Made by a program: the position numbers and the translations under genes. The notes under the pieces are model-generated. The model made no database searches. It worked only from the letters and a program-made list of their open reading frames with translations, and was not told where the DNA came from. From an uncultured Flavobacteriaceae bacterium (GTDB lineage Bacteria; Bacteroidota; Bacteroidia; Flavobacteriales; Flavobacteriaceae), in assembly GCA_937959395.1 (NCBI GenBank), contig CALGLR010000020.1, positions 1 through 43,690 on the forward strand: a stretch of DNA of 43,690 nucleotides. The letters are read 5' to 3'. Below, piece after piece: positions 17,781 through 29,200 of this stretch; the stretch's first letter is position 1, and the number at the start of each line of letters is the position of its first letter.

Positions 17781-18455
17781 ATGATTTCTTCTAGAAAACT
17801 ATTATTTATATTAATTGGAATTATTATTGTTTTATTAATTTTAAATGCAATAACCTTTTTCAATTTTGAATACGGAACTTATTTTTTTAAAAAATTCAAT
17901 TTTGATAAAGAAAAGAATATACCATCTATTTTTTCTTCGCTATTACTTTTAGGAGCTAGTGCTACTTTATTATATGTTTCGTTTAAACCATTAACTTTTA
18001 AAATAAGTAAGATATTCTGGAGATCTTTAAGCTTTATATTTCTGTTCTTAAGTTTTGATGAACTATTGCGTATCCATGAAAAAATAGGCAAGTTTACTGG
18101 TAATTATATTAAGGGTGAAGGTATATTTCATTACGCATGGTTAATTCCCTATGGTATACTTTTGTTAGTTATTATGTTTATTTATGCCAAATCTATTTTT
18201 GCATTACCTGTAAAAGTTAGAAATAATATGATTATTTCCGGAATTTTATTTGTTGGTGGCGCTGTAGGTATTGAAATGATTACGGGGTTGTTTATTGAGA
18301 ATAATCAACTTTACACTTCAGAGGCCATTAGAAGTTCTAAATCTATTTTTTTATTGTATTCAATTGAAGAAACTTTAGAAATGCTAGGAGTGAGTTATTT
18401 TATTTATACACTTTTGTCATGTCTAGAATCGCATAAGGTTACAGAAAATTATTAA
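17781..18455 (+). CDS. Unknown multi-pass membrane protein
   Basis: 224 residues with about six hydrophobic segments at ~7-28, 47-66, 78-92, 111-130, 147-168 and a weaker last one near 195-213. I do not recognise the family. Two acidic patches stand out: LSFDELLRIHEKIGKFTG between the third and fourth segments, and SIEETLEMLGVS before the last. The D-E-x5-H-E spacing in a membrane-edge helix might bind a metal, but this is a guess. It starts 44 bases after the phosphatase gene on the same strand, so cotranscription is possible, and it ends 11 bases from the convergent acyl-CoA-binding protein gene. Confidence 0.7.
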   Translation: MISSRKLLFILIGIIIVLLILNAITFFNFEYGTYFFKKFNFDKEKNIPSIFSSLLLLGASATLLYVSFKPLTFKISKIFWRSLSFIFLFLSFDELLRIHEKIGKFTGNYIKGEGIFHYAWLIPYGILLLVIMFIYAKSIFALPVKVRNNMIISGILFVGGAVGIEMITGLFIENNQLYTSEAIRSSKSIFLLYSIEETLEMLGVSYFIYTLLSCLESHKVTENY

Positions 18456-18466
18456 GAAAAGTTGGA

Positions 18467-18733
18467 CTATTTTCGATACAGAAAATAATTATTTACTAAT
18501 TCAATGTAGATTTCTTTAGCTTCGTCTTGAGTAATGTTTTGAATTTGAAATAGCGCATTTGTTTTAAATGCATTTATTAAAGAATCTCTACTACTTGGTC
18601 TGCCATAGTTGTTAGTGGCTTTTTTATAATATGCGTAAAGTTTAAGAAGTATGTCTGCAGGAAAAGGTTCTGAATGCGCATTAATGCGATTAACAGCTTC
18701 CTTAAACGTAATATCTAATTCTTCAGGTGTCAT
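18467..18733 (-). CDS. Acyl-CoA-binding protein
   Basis: 88-residue stand-alone acyl-CoA-binding protein (ACBP). The helix pattern is FKEAVNRINAHSEPFPADILLKLYAYYKKAT (the family's KLYxxYKQAT motif), then GRPSSRDSLINAFKTNALFQIQNITQDEAKEIYIELV. The usual tryptophan in the KWxAW segment is replaced (DSLINAFKTNA). ACBPs carry long-chain acyl-CoA in the cytosol. The start overlaps the psd stop by one base, so it is translated with the phospholipid genes, which suggests a role in supplying or buffering acyl chains for lipid synthesis. Confidence 0.87.
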   Translation of the reverse strand: MTPEELDITFKEAVNRINAHSEPFPADILLKLYAYYKKATNNYGRPSSRDSLINAFKTNALFQIQNITQDEAKEIYIELVNNYFLYRK

Positions 18734-19383
18734 TACATTTCGGCAATAATACTTTCGCCTCCGCGAACTTTTTGATTTAGTTGTACATTAATAGTACTAT
18801 TTAAAGGCAAATATAAGTCTACTCTAGATCCAAATTTTATAAAACCAGAATCGGTTCCTTGAATAGCAGTGTCATTTAGTTTTGCATAATTTACGATGCG
18901 TTTAGCTAAAGCTCCAGCAATTTGTCTGTATAATACTTTTATATTGTTTTCGTTTTCAACGACTACTGTAGTACGTTCATTTTCTTCACTTGCTTTTGGG
19001 TGCCAAGCGACTAAGTATTTACCAGGATGGTATTTACTAAAAGCCACTTTACCACTTAGTGGGTAGCGTGTAACGTGAACATTTATAGGTGACATAAATA
19101 CACTTACTTGTATACGTTTATCTTTAAAATATTCAGGTTCATAGACTTCTTCAATAACAACGACCTTTCCATCTACTGGAGAGACAATAGTCGCTTCGTT
19201 TAATGTTGTTTTTCTTTTCGGGTTTCTAAAAAATTGAAGAATTAAGAAAAGAAAGATTCCTAAAACAGAAAACAATAAAATCTGTAGCCAAGAATTAGTG
19301 ATAAAATAATCTACTAATATAACACCAGCAATTACAGACATTAATGTTATTAAAATAATTTTATGTCCTTCTTTATGAAACAT
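18733..19383 (-). CDS. psd: Phosphatidylserine decarboxylase
   Basis: Pyruvoyl enzyme that makes phosphatidylethanolamine from phosphatidylserine at the inner membrane. Two hydrophobic stretches fill residues ~10-48, then the catalytic part begins with VSPVDGKVVVIEEV. The self-cleavage site is in KFGSRVDLYLP, with Ser186 after Gly as the residue turned into the pyruvoyl group; the family's more common LGST reads FGSR here. At 216 residues it is the short Psd type. It overlaps cdsA by 11 bases and the acyl-CoA-binding protein gene by one base. Confidence 0.92.
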   Translation of the reverse strand: MFHKEGHKIILITLMSVIAGVILVDYFITNSWLQILLFSVLGIFLFLILQFFRNPKRKTTLNEATIVSPVDGKVVVIEEVYEPEYFKDKRIQVSVFMSPINVHVTRYPLSGKVAFSKYHPGKYLVAWHPKASEENERTTVVVENENNIKVLYRQIAGALAKRIVNYAKLNDTAIQGTDSGFIKFGSRVDLYLPLNSTINVQLNQKVRGGESIIAEM

Positions 19384-20194
19384 ATTGTGAAATTCTTAAG
19401 AATAAATAAATAAAAGGTGCTGCGAAAATTATGCTGTCAAAACGATCAAAAAGACCACCATGACCTGGCATAATAACGCCACTATCTTTAACGTTAGCTT
19501 GTCGTTTAAATTTAGATTCGATTAAGTCGCCAATTGTACCAATTGTACTAATTATAATACTTAAAACAAGCCATTTGTTAAAACTTAATGTTTCTGTAAA
19601 GATAGCAATAAAATAGCTTGAAACGCAGGCGAAAAATAATCCGCCTAGAAAACCTTCTACTGTTTTTTTTGGAGACACACTAGGGAATAGTTTTTGTCTA
19701 CCAAAGTTTTTACCTACCAAATAGGCAAAACTATCATTAACCCATATTAATATAAAAGAGCCTAAAATTAACTTAGGAGAGAAATCTCCCATATAATTTG
19801 CAATAAGTATTAAAAAAACAAAGCTACTAGAGAGGTAAAAGGTTGTAATTATGTAACGTTTAGCTCTAAATAGCGGAATCGTTTTTTCTGAAAATAAATC
19901 TTTAATTAGAAGTAATTGAACAAAAATGGTAAGCACTTGTAATATTTGTGTTGCTTCATCTAAGCCTTTCGTAGAATTCATTACGAGTTGCCAATAACCA
20001 AATATGAAATACATAATTGTAAAAATGACGTAAGGTAAAAAACTCTTAAGATTAATAAGTTTTTTAAACTCTGCAAGGCATATAATACCAAAAATATAAA
20101 ACACAATAGTTAAAACATGTACGTTAAGTAATGATGTAATTAGTACTGTGATATATAGTAAACCCGATAAAGATCTGGTTAATGTTTCCTTCAT
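19373..20194 (-). CDS. cdsA: Phosphatidate cytidylyltransferase CdsA
   Basis: Forms CDP-diacylglycerol, the branch point of phospholipid synthesis. The 273-residue protein has several hydrophobic segments and the C-terminal family signature SKFKRQANVKDSGVIMPGHG-GLFDRFDS, preceded by WVNDSFAYLVGKNFGRQKL and SPKKTVEGFLGG. It is followed by psd with an 11-base overlap and preceded by the LUD protein gene with a 4-base gap, indicating one transcript. Confidence 0.93.
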   Translation of the reverse strand: MKETLTRSLSGLLYITVLITSLLNVHVLTIVFYIFGIICLAEFKKLINLKSFLPYVIFTIMYFIFGYWQLVMNSTKGLDEATQILQVLTIFVQLLLIKDLFSEKTIPLFRAKRYIITTFYLSSSFVFLILIANYMGDFSPKLILGSFILIWVNDSFAYLVGKNFGRQKLFPSVSPKKTVEGFLGGLFFACVSSYFIAIFTETLSFNKWLVLSIIISTIGTIGDLIESKFKRQANVKDSGVIMPGHGGLFDRFDSIIFAAPFIYLFLRISQYVS

Positions 20195-20198
20195 GAAT

Positions 20199-20807
20199 TT
20201 ATAAGTCTTCTAAGAGAAGCAAATATAAGTTTTTTGAACTACTCCCGTAACTTAAGAAGTCTTTTTCGGCAAGATCTTTAAAATGTTTTATAGTGGTAAT
20301 ATTAGTAGGGATTTTTGAAGTATTTTTTGTTTTTATTTCTCTTAAACCTTCACCTATGTTTGTCACTATTTGGCTAGTAGTCGCAAAAACAATAAAATTA
20401 TTAGGGAACTCATTAAGTCTTTTTTCTGCTATCTGATTAGAGCTTATTAATAAAGAGCCATCATCTGCAATTAGATTCTCACAAGTCGTTATAAAATAAG
20501 TAGCATTATTTAAATAATGATCTACTTTTAGATGCGCATTTTTAAACCGTTCTTCTAAATTTTTATCATAGAAATAGGCATATTCATTTTTCCAATCATT
20601 TTCAATTAAAATGCTGTTTAATGTCTCATCAATTTCTTTTTGATTTTCGCAGTACAAGAACTTTCCACCATTAGCTTTAAAGTTTATAGTAAAACTTTCA
20701 TCTATTGGTAGGTTTTGTTGAGGCATATATTTACCTCTATCCGCAGATTTTATTTCTTCCTTCTCATTTTGTGATTTAGAACGAAAAAGATTTCTAAAAA
20801 GACTCAT
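20199..20807 (-). CDS. LUD domain protein (LutC/YkgG-like)
   Basis: 202 residues. After a charged N-terminus (~40 residues) comes a domain of the LUD family (named for lactate utilisation proteins): FLYCENQKEIDETL, ITTCENLIADDGSLLISS, FIVFATTSQIVTNIGEGL, and the closing LYLLLLEDL. No iron-sulfur cysteines are present. In flavobacteria such genes lie beside ftsH; the function here is not known, and a lactate role is not implied by the neighbours. It is cotranscribed with cdsA by spacing (4 bases) and lies 117 bases downstream of ftsH. Confidence 0.8.
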   Translation of the reverse strand: MSLFRNLFRSKSQNEKEEIKSADRGKYMPQQNLPIDESFTINFKANGGKFLYCENQKEIDETLNSILIENDWKNEYAYFYDKNLEERFKNAHLKVDHYLNNATYFITTCENLIADDGSLLISSNQIAEKRLNEFPNNFIVFATTSQIVTNIGEGLREIKTKNTSKIPTNITTIKHFKDLAEKDFLSYGSSSKNLYLLLLEDL

Positions 20808-20924
20808 TTACACTTATGCTATTCTATATGTTTCTTAGGGAATTCTATCAAATATAAAAAATCTTAAACTAACTAAGGTGCTAATTTAAGATTTTTAATA
20901 ATCATTTATGATATGTTAATAAAA

Positions 20925-22868
<1,944 letters not shown>

Positions 22869-22877
22869 GTATATGTT

Positions 22878-23249
22878 TTAATAATTTGATTTAATGATCG
22901 TTGTTTTTGCATCTCCCCATAAGCTCTCAATATCGTAGTATTCTCGTATATGTTTTTGAAATACGTGTACTACTATATTAACATAATCCATCAATACCCA
23001 TTCGGCATTATCTTCTCCTTCAACATTAAAGGGCTTGTCTTTAAGTTCTTTACTCACTTTTTTTTGAATTGAACTCACGATGGCGTTTACTTGCGTATTA
23101 GAAGTTCCTTCGCATACAATGAAATAGTCACAAACTGTATTCTCTAATTCTCTTAGATCCAAAATACTGATATCTTTTCCCTTTACATCTTCAATACCAG
23201 TAATTATTGTGGTAATAAGATCATCTGCATTTGTTTGTTTTTTCGCCAT
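22878..23249 (-). CDS. rsfS: Ribosome silencing factor RsfS
   Basis: 123-residue protein of the RsfS/Iojap family, which binds uL14 on the 50S subunit and blocks subunit joining in slow growth. Family pattern: IEDVKGKDISILDLRELENTVCDYFIVCEGTSNTQVNAI, then GEDNAEWVLMDYVNIVVHVFQKHIREYYDIESLWGDA. It is the first gene of the rsfS-ftsH-LUD-cdsA-psd-ACBP run and is divergent from birA. Confidence 0.94.
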   Translation of the reverse strand: MAKKQTNADDLITTIITGIEDVKGKDISILDLRELENTVCDYFIVCEGTSNTQVNAIVSSIQKKVSKELKDKPFNVEGEDNAEWVLMDYVNIVVHVFQKHIREYYDIESLWGDAKTTIIKSNY

Positions 23250-23268
23250 TAATTTGATTTAATTTGTG

Positions 23269-23276
23269 CAAAGTTA
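23269..23276 (-). promoter_or_regulatory. Candidate -7 box upstream of rsfS
   Basis: TAACTTTG on the minus strand matches TAnnTTTG and lies 19 bases upstream of the rsfS ATG. The matching upstream TTTG is not clear at the expected spacing, so support is partial. Confidence 0.4.
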
Positions 23277-23344
23277 TTATTTTTTGGTTCTTTATAGTCT
23301 AAAAGAGATCATAAGATTTTAGTAAACGAAGATAACCAATTTTT

Positions 23345-24076
23345 ATGCGTATAATCAAACTTGATGCCACCGATTCTACAAATTCTTACTTACGTAATTT
23401 AAGCGTTAAAGAATTGGTAGAAGATTATACAACCATTGTTGCTAAAAAGCAAACAAAAGGAAGAGGGCAAATGGGTACAGTTTGGAGCTCTAATACTTCA
23501 CAAAACCTTACTATTAGTGTATTTAAAGATATTCGATTTTTAGATTTTAATAATCAATACTATTTAAATATGGTAGTTTCTTTATCAGTTATGAAGCTAT
23601 TAAACCACTTAAATGTTCCAAAATTAAGTATTAAATGGCCTAACGACATTTTGTCAGAAAACAAGAAAATATGTGGTATTCTTATAGAGAATGTCATTAA
23701 ACAAAATATTTTGTCATCTTCAGTAATAGGTGTTGGACTAAATGTTAATCAAACAGAATTTAAGAATTTGCCAAAAGCGTCTTCTTTAAAATTAATTATG
23801 GGGAAGAATTTTAATTTGGAAGAATTATTATTTGCGTTCATTTCAGATTTAAAAAAATATTTTTCTGTTGTAGAAAATGGCGATTTTTCGGTTTTAAAAG
23901 CAGAGTATGAATCGTTATTGTTTAAAAAAGATAAACCCTCAACATTTAAAAATGCTGAAGGTAAATTATTTTCTGGTTTTATTTCTGGTGTCTCTGAAGA
24001 AGGCTGTTTACAGGTCTTACTTGAAGACAATGATTTACAGTCTTTTAATTTAAAGGAAATAGAATTGCTATACTAA
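23345..24076 (+). CDS. birA: Biotin--[acetyl-CoA carboxylase] ligase (BirA catalytic form)
   Basis: Attaches biotin to the carrier protein of acetyl-CoA carboxylase and other biotin enzymes. The catalytic core is complete: LDATDSTNSYLR, KQTKGRGQMGTVWSS (the biotinyl-AMP loop GRGQxG), LSIKWPNDI and KICGILIEN, then a C-terminal SH3-like part. At 243 residues it lacks the N-terminal helix-turn-helix of E. coli BirA, so it should not act as a repressor. It converges with the SRPBCC gene, with only 2 bases between the stop codons. Confidence 0.94.
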   Translation: MRIIKLDATDSTNSYLRNLSVKELVEDYTTIVAKKQTKGRGQMGTVWSSNTSQNLTISVFKDIRFLDFNNQYYLNMVVSLSVMKLLNHLNVPKLSIKWPNDILSENKKICGILIENVIKQNILSSSVIGVGLNVNQTEFKNLPKASSLKLIMGKNFNLEELLFAFISDLKKYFSVVENGDFSVLKAEYESLLFKKDKPSTFKNAEGKLFSGFISGVSEEGCLQVLLEDNDLQSFNLKEIELLY

Positions 24077-24078
24077 TA

Positions 24079-24474
24079 CTAAATAGTAGTTTTCATATTC
24101 GTTACTAATGTTTCTATGAACTTTCCTATAGGGCCTTTTATCATCATTGCCATCATTGGGTTAAAATCACCTTCAAAATTTAATTGAACTTCACTAGAAT
24201 CTGATTTAATTTCAGTAATACTTGCAATTAAACCAAAATCAAGTTTACCACCGGCTGCACCTAGTGTAATTTTGTTAGGAGCTATAACTTCTTTCTTTTT
24301 TAAAACTATTTCTGGCATTCCTTTTAAAGCAAAAAGAAATTTATCATCATCTAAAACTTCAAATTTACTAATGTTTTCTGGCATTAGTTTTTCGAAATTT
24401 TTTACATCTGCTAAAAAGTTAAATGTGTCTTGAGCTGATTTTTGTATAGTTACTTTTGGAGATTCTAAGTTCAT
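24079..24474 (-). CDS. SRPBCC family protein
   Basis: 131-residue protein with the START-like SRPBCC fold. It begins LESPKVTIQKSAQDTFNFLADVKNFEKLMP, the usual first strand and helices of polyketide-cyclase/START-type proteins, and ends with the long helix PIGKFIETLVTNMKTTI. These proteins hold a hydrophobic ligand in a cavity; no ligand can be predicted. It is the second gene after pyrE on the minus strand, with 32 bases between. Confidence 0.85.
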   Translation of the reverse strand: MNLESPKVTIQKSAQDTFNFLADVKNFEKLMPENISKFEVLDDDKFLFALKGMPEIVLKKKEVIAPNKITLGAAGGKLDFGLIASITEIKSDSSEVQLNFEGDFNPMMAMMIKGPIGKFIETLVTNMKTTI

Positions 24475-24506
24475 ATTTATTATCTAAGTTGTTTTTTTTA
24501 TTACTA

Positions 24507-25151
24507 TCAAATAGTATTCCATTTACTTGGATTTGCATTCCATATAGAAAGTGTGCCTAGTTGTTCTTTTGTAATATAATTCGTTTCTAATGCTTCTTCT
24601 AAAAGTGATTCATAGTTACTTAATGTATGCAAGCTAATCTGTTCTTTCTCAAAATTTGAATTTGCAATATCAAATCCGTAAGAAAAAATGGCAATCATTC
24701 CTTTAACATTAGTATTCGCTTTTTTTAAAGCTTTAACGGCATTTAAACTGCTTTTTCCAGTGCTTATTAAGTCTTCTACAACGACTACATTTTGACCCGC
24801 TTCAATGAACCCTTCTATTTGATTTTGACGACCATGTTTTTTTGCTTCTGGTCTTACATAAACAAAAGGAAGGCCTAAATATTCTGCAACTAGCATCCCA
24901 ATACCTATTGCTCCAGTGGCAACACCAGCAATAACATCAGGTTTGCCATAGTGTTGTTCTATGAATTTAGCCATTTCTTCTCTTATATAGTTTCTAATAG
25001 GCGGGAATGATAAAATTATTCTATTATCACAATAAATAGGAGAATTCCAGCCTGAAGCCCATTTAAAAGGAGTTTCAGGTTGTAATTTAATAGCGTTAAT
25101 TTGTAGTAAAACTTTAGCAGTTTGTTTAGCGGTATTTTTATCAAAAATCAT
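24507..25151 (-). CDS. pyrE: Orotate phosphoribosyltransferase PyrE
   Basis: Converts orotate and PRPP to orotidine monophosphate in pyrimidine synthesis. The PRPP-binding motif VVVVEDLISTGKSSLNAV lies near residues 119-136, and the N-terminal WASGWNSPIYCDNR holds the family's orotate-site Lys/Asp region. GVATGAIGIGMLVAEYLGLPFVYVRPEAKKHG is also typical. 214 residues, complete, first of a two-gene unit with the SRPBCC gene. Confidence 0.95.
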   Translation of the reverse strand: MIFDKNTAKQTAKVLLQINAIKLQPETPFKWASGWNSPIYCDNRIILSFPPIRNYIREEMAKFIEQHYGKPDVIAGVATGAIGIGMLVAEYLGLPFVYVRPEAKKHGRQNQIEGFIEAGQNVVVVEDLISTGKSSLNAVKALKKANTNVKGMIAIFSYGFDIANSNFEKEQISLHTLSNYESLLEEALETNYITKEQLGTLSIWNANPSKWNTI

Positions 25152-25155
25152 GAAG

Positions 25156-25163
25156 CAAAATTA
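25156..25163 (-). promoter_or_regulatory. Candidate -7 box upstream of pyrE
   Basis: TAATTTTG on the minus strand is a full TAnnTTTG match only 4 bases before the pyrE ATG, preceded about 20 bases upstream by CTTTAG in place of TTTG. A very short leader is implied. No pyrimidine-responsive element is visible. Confidence 0.4.
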
Positions 25164-25360
25164 AACAATAAATTAGTTTTTGCTAAAGAAAATATAATTA
25201 TTAAATTAAAGTCTACATTATAGTAAATAAATAAACGGTTAATATATAACTCTGTTTAGTCAAGAATAAAAATGAACTGAATAATAATAAGTTTTTAATT
25301 GTTTTTTCACGATATTACAATGGTGTAAATTTAAGAGATTATCAACCAACCCAATTATAA

Positions 25361-25942
25361 ATGTATCGCATATTTGTAAATGATAAACCTATTATCCTAA
25401 CTACGAAAGTAGAAAAGGAGACCAATTTCAAAAACTTTTTACTTAAAGATGTAACTATTGATTCTGTTTTGGAAACATTATCTAAAAAAAGAATAAAGGC
25501 TGTTCACTTAATTCATCATAATGAAGAAACACTATTAAAGAAGTTTTTAAAGAAAATACCAAATGTAATTGCTGGAGGTGGAAAGGTTTATAATGCCAAA
25601 GGAGAAATACTTTTTATATTTAGAAATGATAAATGGGATTTACCAAAAGGCAAAGTAGAGGGGAAAGAGTCTATAGAAAAGACTGCAATTAGAGAGGTAG
25701 AAGAAGAGACTGGTGTTAAAGATTTAGAAATAATAAAACCTTTGCCAACGACTTACCATATTTTTAAAAGGAATGGTAAATTCAAAATAAAAATTACTTT
25801 TTGGTTTGAAATGAAAACAGTTTTTTCTGGAAAACTATATCCTCAAGAAGCAGAAGGAATTACAAAAGTCGTTTGGTTAGATGATGAAGCTTCAAAGGAG
25901 GCTTTAAAAAACTCTTATGCAAATATAAAATTATTAATTTAG
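25361..25942 (+). CDS. Nudix hydrolase
   Basis: 193 residues with a Nudix box near the middle: GKVEGKESIEKTAIREVEEETGV fits G-x5-E-x7-R-E-U-x-E-E-x-G-U. The N-terminal ~70 residues form a separate small domain ending VIAGGGKVYNAKGEILFIFRN. The substrate, a nucleoside diphosphate linked to another moiety, cannot be told. It is divergent from pyrE, with 209 AT-rich bases between. Confidence 0.9.
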   Translation: MYRIFVNDKPIILTTKVEKETNFKNFLLKDVTIDSVLETLSKKRIKAVHLIHHNEETLLKKFLKKIPNVIAGGGKVYNAKGEILFIFRNDKWDLPKGKVEGKESIEKTAIREVEEETGVKDLEIIKPLPTTYHIFKRNGKFKIKITFWFEMKTVFSGKLYPQEAEGITKVVWLDDEASKEALKNSYANIKLLI

Positions 25943-26236
25943 TTTCAATTTTATCCAATTTATTTAACGAAATAAATGGAATAATTCGAAGAAATTATTT
26001 TCTTTAATTGATTATAATTATGAAGCGATTATTGCATTTTAACTAAAAATTCTGGTGTGTTATGTTTTATTATTCAATTCTAATAGTTCTATATTAGAAT
26101 AATATATGATTGTGCTAATAAAACATTAGCTTAATTCGCTGGAATTGATTATATTGTCGTCTTGTATTTAACAAGGCTCCCTTATGCTTTTCTAACTATT
26201 TGTTTTTAAATTTTAACAATAATTAAACAGATATCG
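25943..26236. other. Intergenic region before the giant secreted protein
   Basis: 294 AT-rich bases with no gene. They hold three small inverted repeats: ATTTATTT/AAATAAAT (25958-25977, a weak possible terminator of the Nudix gene), ATTCTAATA/TATTAGAAT (26077-26100, 9-bp perfect stem with a 6-base loop), and CTAAT/ATTAG (26117-26131). No clear TTTG-N19-TAnnTTTG promoter was found. Confidence 0.5.
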
Positions 26237-29200
26237 ATGAAAAAAAAATTATTTAATCCAAAAACGCCCTATCAAAAAATTCTTTTATTCTTATTAACTC
26301 TATTTGTTAGTTCTTATACCTATGCAAATTCTACTTGTGGTCATATTATAGGTTATGAGTTCACAAATGGTACAGATGAAATTGCTTTAGAAGACGGCGG
26401 AACTTACAACATTAATGATCTTCCTGTTGGTTTTTATTTAGAAATGAATACTTCTGGTGCATCTGAAAGCGCTGTGTTTAGTCTTCAAAATACTAATACA
26501 GGTCAAAATTACAATCAAACAGAAAATCAATTACCGTACAATTTTCCTAGAGTAAGTAATGGGAATTCTTGGAATTTAGGTATTGGTACCTTTCAAATTT
26601 GTGGAAAATTATTTGCAAATAACCATGGAAACGCACCTAGATGCGATCGAGAATGTATAACCATTACGATAGAAGACGAAGCTGATTGTGGTGAAATTAC
26701 AGATTTAGTTTTTACCAATGGAACAGAATCTATATCCATTCAAAATGGTGAAACTTATGAATTGAGTGATTTACCGGATGGGTTTTACCTTGAAATGATT
26801 ATAAATGGAGTTTCAGAAAGTGCAACTTATTATGTTAAGAATTTAGACACGAATGATGTTGAAACTAACGTTGAAAATGAATTGCCATATAATTTTCCTG
26901 GAAGTAACCCATGGGATTTAGGACTTGGAACTTTTAAAGTAGATACTACTTTATATGCAAATAATAATGCACATCATCCTAAATGTGACCAATATTGGGT
27001 TATGTTTACTATTGTAGATACACCAGACTGTGGTGAAATTGCTAGCTACGAGTTCACTAATGGAACCGATGAAATTACCCTAGAAGATGGAGGAACTTAT
27101 AATATTAATGATCTTCCTGTTGGTTTTTATTTAGAAATGAATACTTCTGGCGCTTCAGAAAGTGCAGTATTCAATATTCAAAATACTGGAACAGGTCAAA
27201 CATACAACCAAACAGAAAATGTAATACCATATAATTTCCCAAGAGTAAGTAGCGGTGATACATGGGATTTAGGTTTTGGAACTTTTCAAATATGCGGAGA
27301 ATTATTTGCTAATAATAATGGGCATGATCCACTATGTGATCAAGAATGTATAACCATTACCATTGAAGGTGAAGTTAATTGTGGAGAGATAGAAGAATTT
27401 AAATTAACTAATGGAACAGATTCTGTTACAATTCAAAATGGCGGTACCTATAACATAAACGATTTACCAGATGGTTTTTATTTAGAAATGGCTACAACAG
27501 ATCCTTCAGAAAGTACTGTATTTGAAGTTCGAAATACCAATACAGGACAAAATGTTAATGAGATAGATAATGACATTCCTTATACTTTTCCAAGCAATGG
27601 AGGATGGGACTTAGGAACAGGAACTTTTATAATATTTGGAACGTTATATGCTAATGATAATGGAGAACATCCTAAATGTGATCATAAATGCATAACCATT
27701 ACCATTGAAGGTTTGGATTGCGGCTCAATAGAAGGATTAGAGTTTACTAATGGTACAGATACACAAATTATAGAAGAAGGTGGTGTCTATGCGTTAAGTG
27801 AGTTGCCAGATGCATTTAATTTAAATTTAATTACTAATGGAAATGTTGGAAGTATTGAATACACTGTAACAAATACAGATACTGGTGAAACAGAGACTAT
27901 TGTAGAAAACGTGATTCCATATACTTTTCCAGCAGGAGGAGCGCCATGGGATTTAGGAGTAGGAACATTTACTGTAACGGCTAAATTATTTGAATTGAGT
28001 CAAACTCATGGTGTATTATGCGATGAATTAACAATAACATTTACTATAGGAGAAGATACCTGTCAAGCTGATGCTGGTACTTTAACTTCAGATCAAGATA
28101 ATATCTGTGTTGTAGACGATGGGAAATTATTAGTGTTTGATCCTATAGAAATATCTGCTACGCCAAATGGCGATTCACAAGTTCCTGCAGGTTTTTCAGT
28201 CGTATATGTTTTGACTCAAGGAGCAAATTTAGTTATTATAGATACAAGTACATCTCCTGTTTTTGAAGTTACTGAAGATGGAGAATATACAATCCATACT
28301 TTAGTATATGATCCAAACACTCTAGATATAAGTATTATTGATATAGGAGTTACTACAGGAGGAGATATCTTAGCTTTACTAATCCAAGGCGGAGGAGATA
28401 TTTGTGGAGATTTAGATGTAACGGGTGCGCCAATAGTAATTGTTAATCCAAATTCAGGAACATTAACTCCAGGAGCGTCTCCAGTAGTGTTGAATGAAGA
28501 CGGTGAGGCAACAATCTCAGCAACGCCAAATGGAGATCTTAATATTCCTGATGGCTTTGAAAGTATATATGTACTAACTCAAGGACCAGATTTGCTTATT
28601 ATAAATGCAGGGCCAAATCCAGAATTTGTTGTGACTGAAGCAGGAGATTATACAATTCATACTTTTGTTTATGATCCAGCTACTTTTGATATCAGTATTA
28701 TAGAATTTGGAGTAACTACAGGAGCAGATGTACTAGCATTCTTAATTCAAGGAGGCGGGAATCTTTGTGGATCTTTAGATGTAACAGGAGCACCAATAGT
28801 AGTCGAAGAACCACCATGTTTAGCAGATGCTGGAACAATAACAGCAGATGAAGCTAATATATGTGTAGTTCCTGGAGGAATAGAAGAGTTAACTTTTGAT
28901 CCTGTTACCATTTCTGGAACACCAAATGGCGATATCATTATTCCTAGCGGTTATACAAGTATTTATGTATTAACTCAAGGCCCAGATTTAGTAATTATTC
29001 AAACGAATGCAACGCCAAGTTTTGAAGTAACGGAAGAAGGTCTTTATACAATCCATACTTTAGTATATAATCCAAACACATTAGATTTAAGTATTATAGA
29101 ATTAGGTGTTACAACTGGAAGTGATGTTTTAGGTTTACTTATTCAAGGAGGTGGTGACATCTGCGGATCGTTAGATGTAGCAGGAGCCCCTATAGAAATA

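Noticed and set aside
20199-20807. Assigning the LUD protein to lactate utilisation
   Set aside because: No lutA/lutB partners are present; the neighbours are ftsH and phospholipid genes, so the family name does not give the function here.
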